Positions 1 through 9,773 of a stretch of 36,243 bases of DNA are shown here, piece after piece. The notes below the pieces were generated by a model, which saw nothing but the letters and a program-made list of their open reading frames with translations, did no database searches and was not told where the DNA came from. The stretch's first letter is position 1; every line of letters starts with the position of its first letter. Source of the stretch: an uncultured Chloroflexota bacterium (lineage in GTDB: Bacteria; Chloroflexota; Limnocylindria; Limnocylindrales; Limnocylindraceae); assembly GCA_903944295.1 (NCBI GenBank), contig CAJARA010000138.1:1-36243 (forward strand). The letters are read 5' to 3'. Both the position numbers and the translations under genes were made by a program.

Positions 1-1
1 G

Positions 2-1129
2 CATGGCCTTCATGTGGACCCTGACGCCAAGATTGAGTCACTCCCTGTTGGCGTGCGACAACGCGTAGAGATCCTCAAGGCGCTCTACAGGAAGAGCGAC
101 ATCCTCGTGCTTGATGAGCCTTCAGCGGTGCTCACGCCGCAGGAAACTGAAGAGCTCTTCGACATCATTCGTGGCCTTGCCAAGGGTGGGACGTCTGTGA
201 TCTTCATCACGCACAAGCTGAACGAAGTGATCGCCGTTGCGGACAAGATCACCGTGCTGCGCCGTGGCGCAGTGGCTGGTGAGACAACTCCAGCGAAGGC
301 GACCGCATCGATCCTTGCCGAAATGATGGTTGGTCGCGAGGTGCAACTCACCGTCAGTCGATCCAAGTCTCACGTTGCCGAGGCGGTCCTCGAGGTGAAG
401 GGGCTCAACGTTCTCAATGACGCGGGTGCTCTCGCCGTAAACGACGCCTCGTTTGAAGTTCGGAGTGGTGAGATCCTTGCAGTCGCCGGGGTGCAGGGGA
501 ATGGCCAGACCGAACTTGTTGAGGCGTTGACCGGACTTCGTCTGATCGATTCCGGGAGCGTCATCCTGGAGAAGAAGCCTCTGCCAGCGGGTTCGCCGCG
601 AGAGATTGCGACGGCCGGCGTTGCGCACATCCCTGAAGACCGCAACCGTGATGGCATGGTGAAGGGGATGACGGTTGCTGAGAACTACATCCTGAACACG
701 TACCACCTCCCTCCATATAGCAAGCGAGGCGTGCTTGACCGTAAGGCGATCGCTGCCGCCACTGAGAAGGCGGTCAAAGATTTTGATGTTCGCACCCCTT
801 CAATCCATACCGATATTGCTTCGCTTTCTGGAGGCAACCAGCAGAAGGTGATCGTTGCGCGTGAGTTCAGTCGCAACGTACGTCTTGTGATTGCTGCGCA
901 GCCAACGCGAGGACTCGATGTTGGGTCTATTGAATACATTCATAAGCGCATCGTTGAGCAGCGTGACGCTGGCGCCGCGGTCCTCATCGTGAGCACCGAG
1001 CTGGACGAGGTGTTGGCGCTCGGCGATAGGGTTGCGGTGATGTACGAAGGGCGAATCGTTGGGATCCTGGACGCCAAGGATGCAACGCGCGAGCGCGTTG
1101 GCCTGTTGATGGGAGGGATCACCAAGTGA
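2..1129 (+). CDS. Nucleoside/sugar-type ABC transporter ATP-binding protein, 5'-truncated by the window edge
   Basis: Frame is open to the left edge (HGLHVDPDAKIESLPVGVRQRVEILKALYR). ABC motifs ILVLDEPSAVLTPQE and LSGGNQQKVIVAREFSR. The second domain has the degenerate Walker A GVQGNGQTEL seen in RbsA/NupA-type ATPases. The first Walker A lies outside the window. Confidence 0.92.
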   Translation, partial: HGLHVDPDAKIESLPVGVRQRVEILKALYRKSDILVLDEPSAVLTPQETEELFDIIRGLAKGGTSVIFITHKLNEVIAVADKITVLRRGAVAGETTPAKATASILAEMMVGREVQLTVSRSKSHVAEAVLEVKGLNVLNDAGALAVNDASFEVRSGEILAVAGVQGNGQTELVEALTGLRLIDSGSVILEKKPLPAGSPREIATAGVAHIPEDRNRDGMVKGMTVAENYILNTYHLPPYSKRGVLDRKAIAAATEKAVKDFDVRTPSIHTDIASLSGGNQQKVIVAREFSRNVRLVIAAQPTRGLDVGSIEYIHKRIVEQRDAGAAVLIVSTELDEVLALGDRVAVMYEGRIVGILDAKDATRERVGLLMGGITK

Positions 1130-2319
1130 GCACGCTGAAGCAGTTCTGGCTGAAGGTGCGTGTCCCAGCGCTCTCCATCTCTGTGGCGTTGCTGATTGGC
1201 GCCCTCTTCCTCGTCTTCACCGACATTGAAGTCCTTGGCATGCTCCTCTCTGACCCTCTCGGAGCGCTCGCCCTCGGCTTCGGTCGCGCTGCGAGCTCGT
1301 ATAGCGCGCTCTTCCGTGGCGCATTCGGCGATCCAGCAAACTTTGGTAAGGCACTCGCTTCAGGCGATGTGCAGCTTTGGGCGCGTGCACTCCGTCCGAT
1401 CGTGGAGAGCGTTGTTGCCTCAGTACCGCTGATCTTTGTCGGACTTGGCGTCTCCATTGCGTTTAGGACCGGCATCTTCAACATCGGTGGCGCTGGTCAG
1501 TTCACCATGGGGGCGGTGGGGGGTGCGATCGCCGCGCTCGTCTTCGGCGCCGGTGTTGTCCCTGCTCCAATTGCCATCCTGCTCGTCATGATCTTTGGGC
1601 TGCTCGGAGGAGCGCTCTGGGCCTTCCTCCCTGGCCTGCTGAAGGCTCGCGTTGGAGCGAGTGAAGTGATCACTACGATCATGTTGAACTTCATCGCCTC
1701 GCAGCTCGTCTTCTTCCTCGTCTCCAACGTTGAGTTCATCCAGAAGCCACCACGCATACAGCCTGTCTCCAAGGAGCTCAGCCAGTTCGTTGACCTCCCT
1801 GGGATCCTGCCGATCGCCAGCCTGCGACTCGATATCGGCATCATCGTGGCGCTCCTCACAGCGGTTGCCGTGAGCTGGTTCCTCTTCAGGTCAACGCGCG
1901 GCTTTGAGCTTCGCGCTGCAGGGCTCAACATCGCCGCCGCAAAGTACGCGGGGATGGGCGCATCAACCTCAATCATTACCGCCATGCTCATCTCAGGCGC
2001 GATCTCAGGGCTCGGCGGCGCACTTGTTGCCGTTGGGACCGTGAAGCAGCTCTCGCCGGGGATTGCGGGGAGCGTGGGTTTCACGGCGATCGCCATCGCG
2101 CTCGTGGGTGGAACACGGCCGAGTGGCGTTGTTGCCACCGCGCTGGTCTTCGGACTGCTGCAGCACGGCGGCAGCCTGATGCAGGTTGAAACCTCAATTC
2201 CAATTGAGATGTTGCTCTTTATCCAGGCACTCGTTATCGCCTTTATTGCCGCGCCTGAGCTGACGCTCGGGATTTTGAAGAACCCGTTCCGCCGTCGCCA
2301 GGCCAAGGTGACCAAGTGA
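1126..2319 (+). CDS. ABC transporter permease, nucleoside/BmpA-associated type
   Basis: 397 aa hydrophobic protein with NIGGAGQFTMGAVGG, GASEVITTIMLNFIA and ELRAAGLNIAAAKYAGM motifs. GTG start overlaps the upstream stop (GTGA). Confidence 0.9.
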   Translation: MSTLKQFWLKVRVPALSISVALLIGALFLVFTDIEVLGMLLSDPLGALALGFGRAASSYSALFRGAFGDPANFGKALASGDVQLWARALRPIVESVVASVPLIFVGLGVSIAFRTGIFNIGGAGQFTMGAVGGAIAALVFGAGVVPAPIAILLVMIFGLLGGALWAFLPGLLKARVGASEVITTIMLNFIASQLVFFLVSNVEFIQKPPRIQPVSKELSQFVDLPGILPIASLRLDIGIIVALLTAVAVSWFLFRSTRGFELRAAGLNIAAAKYAGMGASTSIITAMLISGAISGLGGALVAVGTVKQLSPGIAGSVGFTAIAIALVGGTRPSGVVATALVFGLLQHGGSLMQVETSIPIEMLLFIQALVIAFIAAPELTLGILKNPFRRRQAKVTK

Positions 2320-3635
2320 GCAGCAAGGGGGGGAAGGTGATGCAGAAGAAGGGGGCCGATCTGTCGGCCAGCGTCGCGTCGGTTGCGATTGTCGACGGGG
2401 CCGATGCGCACCAGCAACTCTTCGCATCGCGCATCCGCGCCGGCCTCTTCGCGCTCTTCACGCTGCTCTCTGTCTGGATCACCACCTCGTCAGCGGGTGT
2501 TCAAGGCAACTTCTCGTTCTGGGCAGACAAGATCGGCGGAACGAATGTCGAGTTCAGCGTCCCAGTAAACCTTCTCTGGGGGGCTGTCGCGCTCCTTTTC
2601 GGCCTGATGACCCTCTTGCAGTTCGTCAGAGGCGCCGCATTCAAGTGGCGACTCGCCATCGGCCTCATCTCGCCGCTCCTCGTCTTCGCCCTGCTCGCGC
2701 GGCTGCTTGATGGCACCACGGCGAACCTCACCGTCTTCTTTACGAGCACGTTGAGCTTTGCGATCCCCGTTGGTGTTGGCGCACTCGCGGGCATCATTGC
2801 AGAGCGCAGCGGCTTCCTGAACATCGCGGTTGAAGGGAAGCTCCTCTTTGGCGCGATGGTCGGTTCAATTGCATCCAGCATCACGGGCGTTGCGATTGCC
2901 GGTCCAATCGCCGGCGCGCTGATCGGCGCTGTCGTCAGCCTCTTCCTCGGCTGGCTCGGCATTCGCTACAAGGTGGACCAGATCATTGCCGGCACGGTCA
3001 TCAACATTGGGGCTGTAGGGATCACGAGCTTCGCCTATCTTCGTATCCTTCAGCCGAATAGCCAGTTCAATCGGCCGATAGGGATTGACACGATTCAGAT
3101 CCCGCTCCTCTCGGAGATTCCAGTCCTTGGACCGATTCTCTTCTCGCTGAGCCCGTACTTCTACGGTTCGGTGGGGCTTGTCCTCTTCTTTACGTACATG
3201 ATTTACCGCACGCGCTGGGGCTTGCGACTACGCGCAGCGGGTGAACAGCCGAGCGCAGCTGGGACTGTGGGTATTGACGTGGTGAAGCTTCGCTATCGCG
3301 CGATGCTCATCGCCGGTCTCCTTGCAGGGTTCGCAGGGAGCTACATCTCGTTGAGCGGGACTGGTGGATTCGGCATGAATACCAGCGCCGGAAAGGGCTT
3401 CATCGCCCTTGCCGCCGTGATCTTCGGTGCATGGAACCCGATCTTCGCCTTCGGCGCATCACTTGTCTTCGGCATGGCGTCCGCGGCAACAACGCTCCTC
3501 TCTGGCCTCGGTGTTGGGCTTCCGCCACAGATTCTTCTTTCAATTCCATACATTGTGACGCTCATCGTTGTTGCAGGTTTGATCGGACGCGTCCGTGCGC
3601 CGGCATCGGCGGGGCGACCGTACGATCAAGGGTAG
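2316..3635 (+). CDS. ABC transporter permease, nucleoside/BmpA-associated type (second permease)
   Basis: ERSGFLNIAVEGKLLFGAM, GTVINIGAVGITSF and LRLRAAGEQPSAAGTVGIDV motifs. GTGA overlap with the first permease; an alternative ATG lies at 2340. Confidence 0.9.
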   Translation: MSSKGGKVMQKKGADLSASVASVAIVDGADAHQQLFASRIRAGLFALFTLLSVWITTSSAGVQGNFSFWADKIGGTNVEFSVPVNLLWGAVALLFGLMTLLQFVRGAAFKWRLAIGLISPLLVFALLARLLDGTTANLTVFFTSTLSFAIPVGVGALAGIIAERSGFLNIAVEGKLLFGAMVGSIASSITGVAIAGPIAGALIGAVVSLFLGWLGIRYKVDQIIAGTVINIGAVGITSFAYLRILQPNSQFNRPIGIDTIQIPLLSEIPVLGPILFSLSPYFYGSVGLVLFFTYMIYRTRWGLRLRAAGEQPSAAGTVGIDVVKLRYRAMLIAGLLAGFAGSYISLSGTGGFGMNTSAGKGFIALAAVIFGAWNPIFAFGASLVFGMASAATTLLSGLGVGLPPQILLSIPYIVTLIVVAGLIGRVRAPASAGRPYDQG

Positions 3636-3644
3636 AGGCGTTCG

Positions 3645-4673
3645 TTGAGCGTATCTCCGCAGGTTGGCTGGCCAACCTTTCATCACGCGGAGATCACGCC
3701 GCGCACAGCCCCCGTTGGCACTGCGGCGCATCCGCTCCCAGTCATCATCGATAGCGATCCTGGACTTGATGACGCGCTTGCTATCGCGTGTGCTGTTGTA
3801 GCACCAGAGTTGAAGCTGCTCGCCGTGACGAGCGTTGGCGGGAATGCTGACGTACATCACTGCACCGAGAATGCGCTCCGCCTTCTCGAGCTCTATGGAG
3901 CACCGGATGTGCCAGTGGCTGAAGGTGCGGTCGGACCGCTCGCCGGACCACTTGAGCGCGCAACTGAGGTGCATGGTGAGGGGGGACTCGGCAACACCAA
4001 CCTTCCAAAAGCCGCCCGCAAGGCAGAGCCTGAGGGGGCCGTTGCCCTCATGGCGCGCCTACTTACTGAATCAAGCGAACCGGTCGCACTCATTCCGATC
4101 GGACCACTCACTAACATTGCGCTTCTCATTCGTTCGTTCCCGCATCTGGCACCGAAGATCTCCCACATCTGTCTCATGGGTGGCTCTGTAGGGGAGGGGA
4201 ACTCTTCAGCCTCCGCCGAATTCAACATTTACGCCGATCCGACCGCCGCCGAGATCGTCTTCAACAGCGGCCTGCCGATCACGATGATCGGCCTCGATGT
4301 CACCCATCACGCCGTACTTGATCGGACCATTCTTGATCGCCTGCTCCAGCTGCCAGGTAAGTCGGCGAAGGTGGCCGCTGAGCTCCTGAAGTTCTCCTTC
4401 GATCGATCCGCGGCGTGGGGTCAGGGCGAGCGAATGGCGATCCATGACGCGGTGGCTGTCTTGCACCTTGCGTCGCCAGATCTTGTTGGTGTTGCTCGTT
4501 ATCGTGTAGTCGTCGACGCAACAGCTGGACCAGCGCGCGGTCGAACCATCGGCGATGCGTCGCCGTATCGCTTGAAGCGCGACAAGTTGGAAACGAACTG
4601 CGATGTTGGCTTGACGATCGACAGCACGCGCTTCGCCAACGCGATCGTGGACGTGTTTGCGAAGCTGCCATGA
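3645..4673 (+). CDS. Inosine-uridine preferring nucleoside hydrolase family protein
   Basis: IIDSDPGLDDALA (DxDPGxDD metal site), MGGSVGEGNSSASAEFNIYADP, GLDVTHHAVL and HDAVAVLHL motifs. TTG start. Confidence 0.92.
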   Translation: MSVSPQVGWPTFHHAEITPRTAPVGTAAHPLPVIIDSDPGLDDALAIACAVVAPELKLLAVTSVGGNADVHHCTENALRLLELYGAPDVPVAEGAVGPLAGPLERATEVHGEGGLGNTNLPKAARKAEPEGAVALMARLLTESSEPVALIPIGPLTNIALLIRSFPHLAPKISHICLMGGSVGEGNSSASAEFNIYADPTAAEIVFNSGLPITMIGLDVTHHAVLDRTILDRLLQLPGKSAKVAAELLKFSFDRSAAWGQGERMAIHDAVAVLHLASPDLVGVARYRVVVDATAGPARGRTIGDASPYRLKRDKLETNCDVGLTIDSTRFANAIVDVFAKLP

Positions 4674-5695
4674 GCGAGTTGAAACCGAACCCGATGCCGC
4701 TCTCCACGCCCTTCCCCCCGTCGCCGCGCCGTGCGCCGCTGGGGAGTGTGGCAAAGCCGCTCCCGATCATCATTGACTGCGACCCAGGTCATGATGATGC
4801 GATGGCGCTTGCGGTTGCACTCGCTCGACCAGAGCTGAAGGTGCTCGGCGTTACCGCCGTTGCGGGCAATGCCTCACTTCCAAAAACCTATGAGAATCTC
4901 CGCCGCACCCTTGCGTTGCTCGGCGCGCACAAGATGCGCGTGGCTGCTGGCGCCGATGTGCCGCTTGTTCGCCCACTCTGGGTTGCCCCATACGTCCACG
5001 GTGATTCAGGCCTTGATGGCGCCGATCTTCCGGCTCCTGTGGGCATTGAGCATGCGGCGGGCGCCGTTGACCTGATCGCAACGTTGCTGCGTGAGTCGGC
5101 AGAGCCGGTGACACTCGTCCCACTCGGACCACTCACCAATATTGCGATCCTGCTACGCGATCACCCCGAACTAAAGCCGAAGATTGCGCATATCTGCTGG
5201 ATGGGCGGCGCAATCGGAGAGGGGAACGTCACCGCCTCTGCAGAGTTCAATTCGTATGTGGATCCAGATGCGGCGGCCATCGTCTTTGCCGCAGGGATCC
5301 CGATCACGATGGTCTGCCTGGACGCGACGCACCGTGCGCTCACTGGCGAGGCGGCGCTGAAGTGCCTTGAGTCTGCGGGGACGCTCCCCGCAACGATCTT
5401 TGCCGACCTGCTCCGCTTCTACGCGATCTTCCATAAGGATCGGTACGACTGGCCAGCCTCCGCCGTACACGACGCTGTTGCCGTTGCGCATCTGGCCGTG
5501 CCGAACCTCCTTGCACTCGTGCATGCGGCAGTAGATGTTGAGCTCGGCGACCTAGCTCGTGGGCGAACGATCACCGACTGGTACGGCGATCGTCTCGTGC
5601 AACGGGGCCGCACTGCGGATGTTGACGTAGCTGTTGGAGTAGATGCGGATCGCTTTGACGCGGTACTGGTAGAGGCGATCCTCTCGTTCAAGTAG
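4670..5695 (+). CDS. Inosine-uridine preferring nucleoside hydrolase family protein (tandem paralogue)
   Basis: IIDCDPGHDDAMA, MGGAIGEGNVTASAEFNSYVDP, CLDATHRAL and HDAVAVAHL motifs. ATGA overlap with the preceding paralogue. Confidence 0.92.
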   Translation: MSELKPNPMPLSTPFPPSPRRAPLGSVAKPLPIIIDCDPGHDDAMALAVALARPELKVLGVTAVAGNASLPKTYENLRRTLALLGAHKMRVAAGADVPLVRPLWVAPYVHGDSGLDGADLPAPVGIEHAAGAVDLIATLLRESAEPVTLVPLGPLTNIAILLRDHPELKPKIAHICWMGGAIGEGNVTASAEFNSYVDPDAAAIVFAAGIPITMVCLDATHRALTGEAALKCLESAGTLPATIFADLLRFYAIFHKDRYDWPASAVHDAVAVAHLAVPNLLALVHAAVDVELGDLARGRTITDWYGDRLVQRGRTADVDVAVGVDADRFDAVLVEAILSFK

Positions 5696-5698
5696 GCG

Positions 5699-6181
5699 TT
5701 AGTGCGCGTAGATGCGTAAGCGTAGCTCCGCGATGATTCCTGGAATCGCAGCAGTAATCTCTGCCGCAGCGCGTTCATACGCTTCCATCGGGTAGCTCCA
5801 CGGATCGTCCAGATCTTCCCCGGCCGCTTCCGGATCAAAGTCGCGCAGGAGTCGCACCGATGGCTTCTGCTCAGTTGCGGCGGCGACCGCGCGACCGTCA
5901 CGCAGGTTAAACCGATCGGCGACTAGGATCAGATCTTGTCGCGCCGCCAGCGCAGGGGTGAGCCTGCGCGCTCGATGCTCCGTCCGCATCCCACGTTGAG
6001 TGAGGAGGGCTGCGGAGTTGGCGTGCATCCCCTCGCCCTCATGTTCGTCGGAGGTGCCGGCGCTCGACACGCTCACGCGTCCAGCAAGTTCGGGGTCGGC
6101 GGCGACTGCCGCCTCAAGGAGCACCTCGGCGAGCGGCGAGCGGCAGATATTGCCGTGGCAGAGGATCAGCACGTGGAGCAT
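5699..6181 (-). CDS. Low-molecular-weight protein tyrosine phosphatase family
   Basis: N-terminal LCHGNICRSPLAEVLLE (C-X5-R P-loop) and DLDDPWSYP general-acid loop. Confidence 0.9.
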   Translation of the reverse strand: MLHVLILCHGNICRSPLAEVLLEAAVAADPELAGRVSVSSAGTSDEHEGEGMHANSAALLTQRGMRTEHRARRLTPALAARQDLILVADRFNLRDGRAVAAATEQKPSVRLLRDFDPEAAGEDLDDPWSYPMEAYERAAAEITAAIPGIIAELRLRIYAH

Positions 6182-6187
6182 GCACGG

Positions 6188-6193
6188 AGCCTA
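6188..6193 (-). promoter_or_regulatory. Candidate -10 element (TAGGCT) for the LMW phosphatase gene, leaderless spacing
   Basis: Minus strand reads TAGGCT-CCGTGC-ATG, with 6 nt between the hexamer and ATG. No convincing -35. Confidence 0.35.
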
Positions 6194-6247
6194 CCTGAGT
6201 CGAGGAGGCGTGCTGGATGGGGAAGTGCGCCGCGGGCGTGGGTTCGG

Positions 6248-6253
6248 TATCCT
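6248..6253 (+). promoter_or_regulatory. Candidate -10 element (TATCCT) upstream of tRNA-Met
   Basis: TATCCT lies 14 nt upstream of the mature tRNA 5' end. No clear -35. Confidence 0.35.
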
Positions 6254-6267
6254 GTAGAGGCGTGCAT

Positions 6268-6342
6268 GGCGGGGTAGCTCACCGGTAGAGCAGGGGATTC
6301 ATAAGCCCTTGGTAGCAGGTTCGATTCCTGCCCTCGCTACCA
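6268..6342 (+). tRNA. tRNA with CAU anticodon (most likely elongator Met; Ile2 not excluded)
   Basis: Cloverleaf by eye: acceptor GGCGGGG/CCTCGCT with two G-U pairs, D-arm GCTC-ACCGGTA-GAGC, anticodon loop TTCATAA, T-arm GCAGG-TTCGATT-CCTGC, discriminator A and encoded CCA. Confidence 0.95.
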
Positions 6343-6377
6343 ACGCCACTCGCAGTCGGAGAGCAGAGGAGGTTCTA

Positions 6378-8360
6378 GTGATCCCGAAGTCCTTCCGTAA
6401 TGGTGCCGTGATGCTGATGCTCCTCCTAGGGACGGTGCTGCTCCTTGGCAGCGTCCTCCTCTCGCCAACCCCCGCGCCCAGCAAGGGCTACTCCGCCTTC
6501 CTCAGCGATGTGAAGTCTGGGCGGGTTGACTCAGTGGTGCAGCAGGATCAGACCTTAACGATCACGCTCACCGGCACGCCGCCCGAGAACTACCAGGTGC
6601 AGGTGCCTACGCAGCTCACCGACGTCTACGGCGACCTTCTCGCCGCAGCAACTGCAGGCGGGCAGAGCCCCGAGAGCATCACCTTCGGCGCGAAGGCGCC
6701 AGATGATTCGGGTCAGCTGATCAGCCTCCTTCTGAGCGCCTTCCTTCCAGTCCTCCTTATCGGTGGCCTCTTCATCTTCATGATGCGCAGCGCGCAGGGG
6801 CAGAACAACCAGGCGATGAGTTTCGGTAAGAGCAAGGCGAAGATGTTTGTGGCGAATAAGACGCCCGTCACCTTTGCCGAAGTCGCTGGCGTGGAAGAGG
6901 CGAAGGCTGAACTTGCTGAAGTGGTTGAATTCCTGAAGTTCCCAGAGCGCTTTGAGGCGCTCGGCGCAAAGATTCCGAAGGGCGTCCTTCTCATTGGTTC
7001 GCCAGGTACCGGGAAGACACTCCTTGCACGCGCCGTTGCCGGTGAGGCCGGAGTGCCCTTCTTCAGCATCTCAGGGTCTGAGTTCGTTGAGATGTTCGTT
7101 GGAGTTGGCGCATCACGTGTGCGCGACCTCTTTGAACAGGCGAAGCGCAACTCGCCATGCATCGTCTTCATCGACGAAATTGATGCGGTTGGTCGACAGC
7201 GTGGTGCCGGTCTCGGTGGCTCACACGATGAGCGCGAGCAGACACTGAACCAGATCCTTGTGGAGATGGACGGCTTTGAGACGGGGACCAACGTGATCAT
7301 CATCGCCGCAACGAACCGACCAGATGTGCTCGATCCGGCGCTGTTGCGACCGGGTCGATTCGACCGCCAGGTGATCCTTGATCGGCCAGACCTTAAGGGG
7401 CGACTCGCCATCTTGAAGGTTCATGTGAAGGGGAAGCCGCTCGACAAGACGGTGAACCTTGAAGAGATCGCACGCCGATCGCCAGGATTCTCTGGTGCCG
7501 ATCTTGCCAACCTGATGAACGAGGCGGCGATCTTGGCTGCGCGTCGCAGCAAGCGCGTCGTTGGGATGGACGAGTTTGCCGAGGCGCTCGACCGTGTCAT
7601 GGCTGGACCACAGCGGAAGAGCCGCCTGATCACCGAGCCAGAGAAGCAGATCATCGCCTATCACGAGGGTGGTCACGCAGTTGTCGGTCGCATCCTTGAG
7701 AAGTGCGATCCGGTGAGCAAGGTGACCATCATCAGCCGCGGCATGGCGCTCGGCTACACGATGAACCTGCCAACAGAGGATCGCTACCTGCAGAGCAAGA
7801 GCGAATTTGAAGACAAGATTGCCGCCATGCTCGGTGGCAACGTTGCAGAACAGCTCGTCTTCGGCGACACCACCACTGGCGCATCCAACGATATTGAGAA
7901 GGCGACCGATCTTGCACGCAAGATGGTGACGCGCTTCGGTATGTCCGAGAAGCTCGGCAGGGTGACGCTCGGTCGCCAGGACGAGATGATCTTCCTCGGT
8001 CGCGAGATGTCTGAGCAGAAGAACTACTCAGACGCTGTGGCCAAGCAGATTGACGAAGAGGTGCGCGCGATCATCGATCGTGGTGCGGCGCGAGCGCTCG
8101 AGGTGCTGACGAACCACCGGGATCGCCTTGACGCACTTGCGGCAAAGCTGATCTCTGAGGAGACGGTTGAAGGGGAGGCATTTGAGACGCTCTTCTCCGA
8201 TCTCCCAGCGAAGCCTGCCGCGTATTCAGATCTGATCGCTCGACTCCGCTCCGCTGGGATCAGCATCCCAACGAAGGAGGAGGTTGAGGCGGCGGCAGCT
8301 GAAGCGGCGAAGGGTGCCAAGCCAACGACGGGAGGGGCGGCCGCAGGGCAGCCCGCCTAA
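6378..8360 (+). CDS. ftsH: ATP-dependent zinc metalloprotease FtsH
   Basis: [24 protein letters not shown] Walker [14 protein letters not shown] Walker [24 protein letters not shown] and HEGGH zinc motif. GTG start at 6378 preceded by GAGGAGG; the tracked start at 6309 lies inside the tRNA. Confidence 0.97.
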   Translation: MIPKSFRNGAVMLMLLLGTVLLLGSVLLSPTPAPSKGYSAFLSDVKSGRVDSVVQQDQTLTITLTGTPPENYQVQVPTQLTDVYGDLLAAATAGGQSPESITFGAKAPDDSGQLISLLLSAFLPVLLIGGLFIFMMRSAQGQNNQAMSFGKSKAKMFVANKTPVTFAEVAGVEEAKAELAEVVEFLKFPERFEALGAKIPKGVLLIGSPGTGKTLLARAVAGEAGVPFFSISGSEFVEMFVGVGASRVRDLFEQAKRNSPCIVFIDEIDAVGRQRGAGLGGSHDEREQTLNQILVEMDGFETGTNVIIIAATNRPDVLDPALLRPGRFDRQVILDRPDLKGRLAILKVHVKGKPLDKTVNLEEIARRSPGFSGADLANLMNEAAILAARRSKRVVGMDEFAEALDRVMAGPQRKSRLITEPEKQIIAYHEGGHAVVGRILEKCDPVSKVTIISRGMALGYTMNLPTEDRYLQSKSEFEDKIAAMLGGNVAEQLVFGDTTTGASNDIEKATDLARKMVTRFGMSEKLGRVTLGRQDEMIFLGREMSEQKNYSDAVAKQIDEEVRAIIDRGAARALEVLTNHRDRLDALAAKLISEETVEGEAFETLFSDLPAKPAAYSDLIARLRSAGISIPTKEEVEAAAAEAAKGAKPTTGGAAAGQPA

Positions 8361-9766
8361 TGGCGTACGCACCAACGCTCGCCTGGACGCCGCTGAGTGG
8401 CCCAGAGGAGGCGCAGATCGTTGCCGCACATGCGGCACGGATGCAGCGTTACGTTGACTTCCTGAGCATTCCGAGCGTCTCTGCGGTCCCAGAACACGCG
8501 GCTGACTGCCGTAAGGCGGCGGAGTGGCTCGCCGCCGAACTGCGTCGTATTGGTGCGAAGCGCGTTGAGGTGAGCGAGACGGGTGGACACCCGATCGTTG
8601 TTGGTGAGCGAATCGAAGATCCGAAGCTGCCAACGATCGTCATCTATGGGCACTACGACGTACAGCCTGGCGACCCGCTCGACCTCTGGAAGACGAGTCC
8701 ATTTGAGCCGATCGTTCGTGACGGCCGCATGCTCGGTCGCGGCTCTGCCGACGACAAGGGGCAGATCGTCATTCACCTCGCCGCGCTTGAGGCGCTCCTC
8801 AGCACGCGTGGAAAGCTGCCAGTCAACGTGAAGTACCTCTTTGAGGGCGAAGAGGAGTCAAGCTCGGTGAACCTTGAGCGCTGGATGGCGGCGAACCCTG
8901 AACGCTGCAGCGGCGATGCCGTGATCATCAGCGACACAGGATTTTTTGAAGGGAATCTGCCAGCACTCACCGTGGGGCTTCGCGGGATCACCTACATGCA
9001 GGTGGATGTGCGCAACTCGGATGTTGACCTTCACTCTGGTGGCTACGGTGGCTCCGTGATCAATCCGGCGAATGCGCTCGCCGCGATGATCGCCTCGCTC
9101 CATGACGAGAACCGCCACATCACCGTCCCTGGCTTCTATGACGACGTGGTGGAGCTCAGCCCAGATGATCGCGCCGCATTTGCTGCACTCCCGTTCAGCG
9201 ACGCGAACTACCTCGCTGGCATTGATGCGAAGGCGACGCAGGGCGAGGCTGGCTACAGCACCGTGGAGCGACGCGGCGGTCGTCCAACGCTTGATGTGAA
9301 CGGCATCTGGGGCGGCTTCACAGGCGATGGGAGTAAGACGATCATCCCAGCCCATGCGCACGCGAAGATCTCCTGCCGCCTCGTCATGGCGCAGGATCCG
9401 GCGAAGATCGCGCTTCAGGTTGAAGCGGCGCTGAAGGCCGCTGCGCCACGTGGCCTTGATGTAGAGGTGCGGAATCTTGGCAACGGATATCCGTTCTTGA
9501 CGCCACTTGGCGATCCGTACCTGAAGGCTGCAGCTGGGGCCCTGAAGGAGACGTTTGGCGCCGATCCGCTCTACCTCCGCGAGGGTGGCTCAATTCCTAT
9601 TGCGGCGCTCTTCCAGCGCGAGCTCTCTCTCCCCGTGGTGCTGCTCGGCTTCACGCCGCCAGACGACAACGCCCACGCACCGAATGAGTCGATGGATCTT
9701 GGCAACTTTGAGGGCGGGATCCGCGCTGTGATTCGCGCGCTCGACGCGGTCGCCGCGCTTCGCTGA
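8360..9766 (+). CDS. M20 family metallopeptidase (dipeptidase)
   Basis: YGHYDVQPGDPLDLWKTSPFEP, GRGSADDKGQ, FEGEEESSS and APNESM motifs. TAATG junction with ftsH. Confidence 0.94.
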   Translation: MAYAPTLAWTPLSGPEEAQIVAAHAARMQRYVDFLSIPSVSAVPEHAADCRKAAEWLAAELRRIGAKRVEVSETGGHPIVVGERIEDPKLPTIVIYGHYDVQPGDPLDLWKTSPFEPIVRDGRMLGRGSADDKGQIVIHLAALEALLSTRGKLPVNVKYLFEGEEESSSVNLERWMAANPERCSGDAVIISDTGFFEGNLPALTVGLRGITYMQVDVRNSDVDLHSGGYGGSVINPANALAAMIASLHDENRHITVPGFYDDVVELSPDDRAAFAALPFSDANYLAGIDAKATQGEAGYSTVERRGGRPTLDVNGIWGGFTGDGSKTIIPAHAHAKISCRLVMAQDPAKIALQVEAALKAAAPRGLDVEVRNLGNGYPFLTPLGDPYLKAAAGALKETFGADPLYLREGGSIPIAALFQRELSLPVVLLGFTPPDDNAHAPNESMDLGNFEGGIRAVIRALDAVAALR

Positions 9767-9773
9767 GCGAACC

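Noticed and set aside
1497-2417. 306-aa minus-strand ORF opposite the first permease
   Set aside because: Antisense to a well-supported membrane protein gene; low-complexity Ser/Pro/Ala/Arg translation typical of antisense ORFs in high-GC DNA.
5690-5702. Possible bidirectional terminator between the convergent nucleoside hydrolase and phosphatase genes
   Set aside because: The 3-nt gap and flanks (cgttcaagtaggcgttagtgcgcg) show no stable GC hairpin with a T tract.
6309-6377. Extended N terminus of FtsH as given by the ORF track
   Set aside because: The extension is translated from the tRNA 3' half; GTG 6378 has a good ribosome binding site.
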